Shown piece after piece: positions 5,246-5,466 of a DNA stretch of 5,466 bases (the stretch's first letter is position 1; each line of letters opens with the position of its first letter). The translations under genes were made by a program, and so were the position numbers. The notes below the pieces were generated by a model, which was not told where the DNA came from, made no database searches, and was given only the letters and a program-made list of their open reading frames with translations. Location: positions 1 through 5,466 of the forward strand of contig CAKSAW010000074.1 of assembly GCA_934437695.1 (NCBI GenBank), in the 5' to 3' direction. The DNA is from an uncultured Blautia sp. (GTDB taxonomy: Bacteria > Bacillota > Clostridia > Lachnospirales > Lachnospiraceae).

Positions 5246-5466
5246 ATGGATAAGAGGGTGTTGCGCGAAAGAATGCGCAGAAAAAAACGCCAGATGATGA
5301 TCAGACATTATACAAAGATCGGACTTTGTGCTATAGGTCTGGTCCTGGCGGTTGTGTTTGTGGTGAGAGGAATCATTATTCCAATCGCACATCATGTAGC
5401 CGGAGGCGGAAGCAGTGATCAGACTGTACAGGCTCAGGCAGAAACAGAGGAAGTTCAGGCAAATTC
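5246..5466 (+). CDS. Membrane-anchored extracellular protein, N-terminal part only
   Basis: The reading frame is open from ATG 5246 to the window end, giving 73 complete codons. It begins with a strongly basic cytoplasmic segment (residues 1-24, MDKRVLRERMRRKKRQ), then one hydrophobic helix (about 25-45), then IPIAHHVAGGGSS and a Gln/Ala/Glu linker (about 58 onward). This is the signature of an N-in, C-out protein whose functional domain lies outside and beyond the window. The layout resembles that of the first deacetylase-like protein: basic block, anchor, acidic linker. AAAGGA lies only 4 nt before the ATG, a slightly short but acceptable spacing. A cell-wall enzyme such as an amidase or another deacetylase is a reasonable guess given the neighbours, but nothing visible proves it. 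It is probably transcribed from its own promoter, with some read-through from the operon upstream. Confidence 0.8.
   Translation, partial: MDKRVLRERMRRKKRQMMIRHYTKIGLCAIGLVLAVVFVVRGIIIPIAHHVAGGGSSDQTVQAQAETEEVQAN

Overview
The window looks like a chromosomal segment of a Gram-positive Clostridia bacterium, most likely a Lachnospiraceae member. This is inferred from strong AGGAGG-type ribosome binding sites, moderate GC with A/T-rich intergenic DNA, lipoprotein signals of Firmicutes style, and proteins rich in acidic low-complexity linkers. There are no rRNA, tRNA, CRISPR, IS or phage signals. The species cannot be fixed from this sequence alone.

Layout: on the minus strand, 5-460 encodes a small single-pass membrane protein of unknown function, with a good promoter of its own at 530-558. 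A divergent control region (461-723) separates it from a plus-strand cluster. The cluster has three complete genes with short gaps (34 and 17 nt) and no visible internal terminator, so it reads as an operon. (1) 724-2340 is a membrane-anchored, divergent polysaccharide-deacetylase-like protein. (2) 2375-3835 is its paralogue, made as a lipoprotein. (3) 3853-5121 is a lipoprotein carrying the FKBP and C-terminal chaperone parts of trigger factor, without the ribosome-binding domain. A hairpin at 5175-5194 probably ends this unit. A further membrane-anchored protein starts at 5246 and runs off the window.

How they may work together (inference): all the plus-strand products are predicted to act outside the cytoplasmic membrane. 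The two deacetylase-like proteins share the same extracellular fold but use different anchors, a transmembrane helix and a lipid. The third gene encodes a predicted extracytoplasmic prolyl isomerase/chaperone that could help exported proteins fold, possibly including its two neighbours. The most notable points are the tandem duplication with a switch of anchor, the unusual deacetylase motifs (SQDD and HTWGH kept, other canonical motifs not recognisable, long insertion between them), a cysteine pair conserved in both paralogues, and a surface-located trigger-factor derivative in the same operon.
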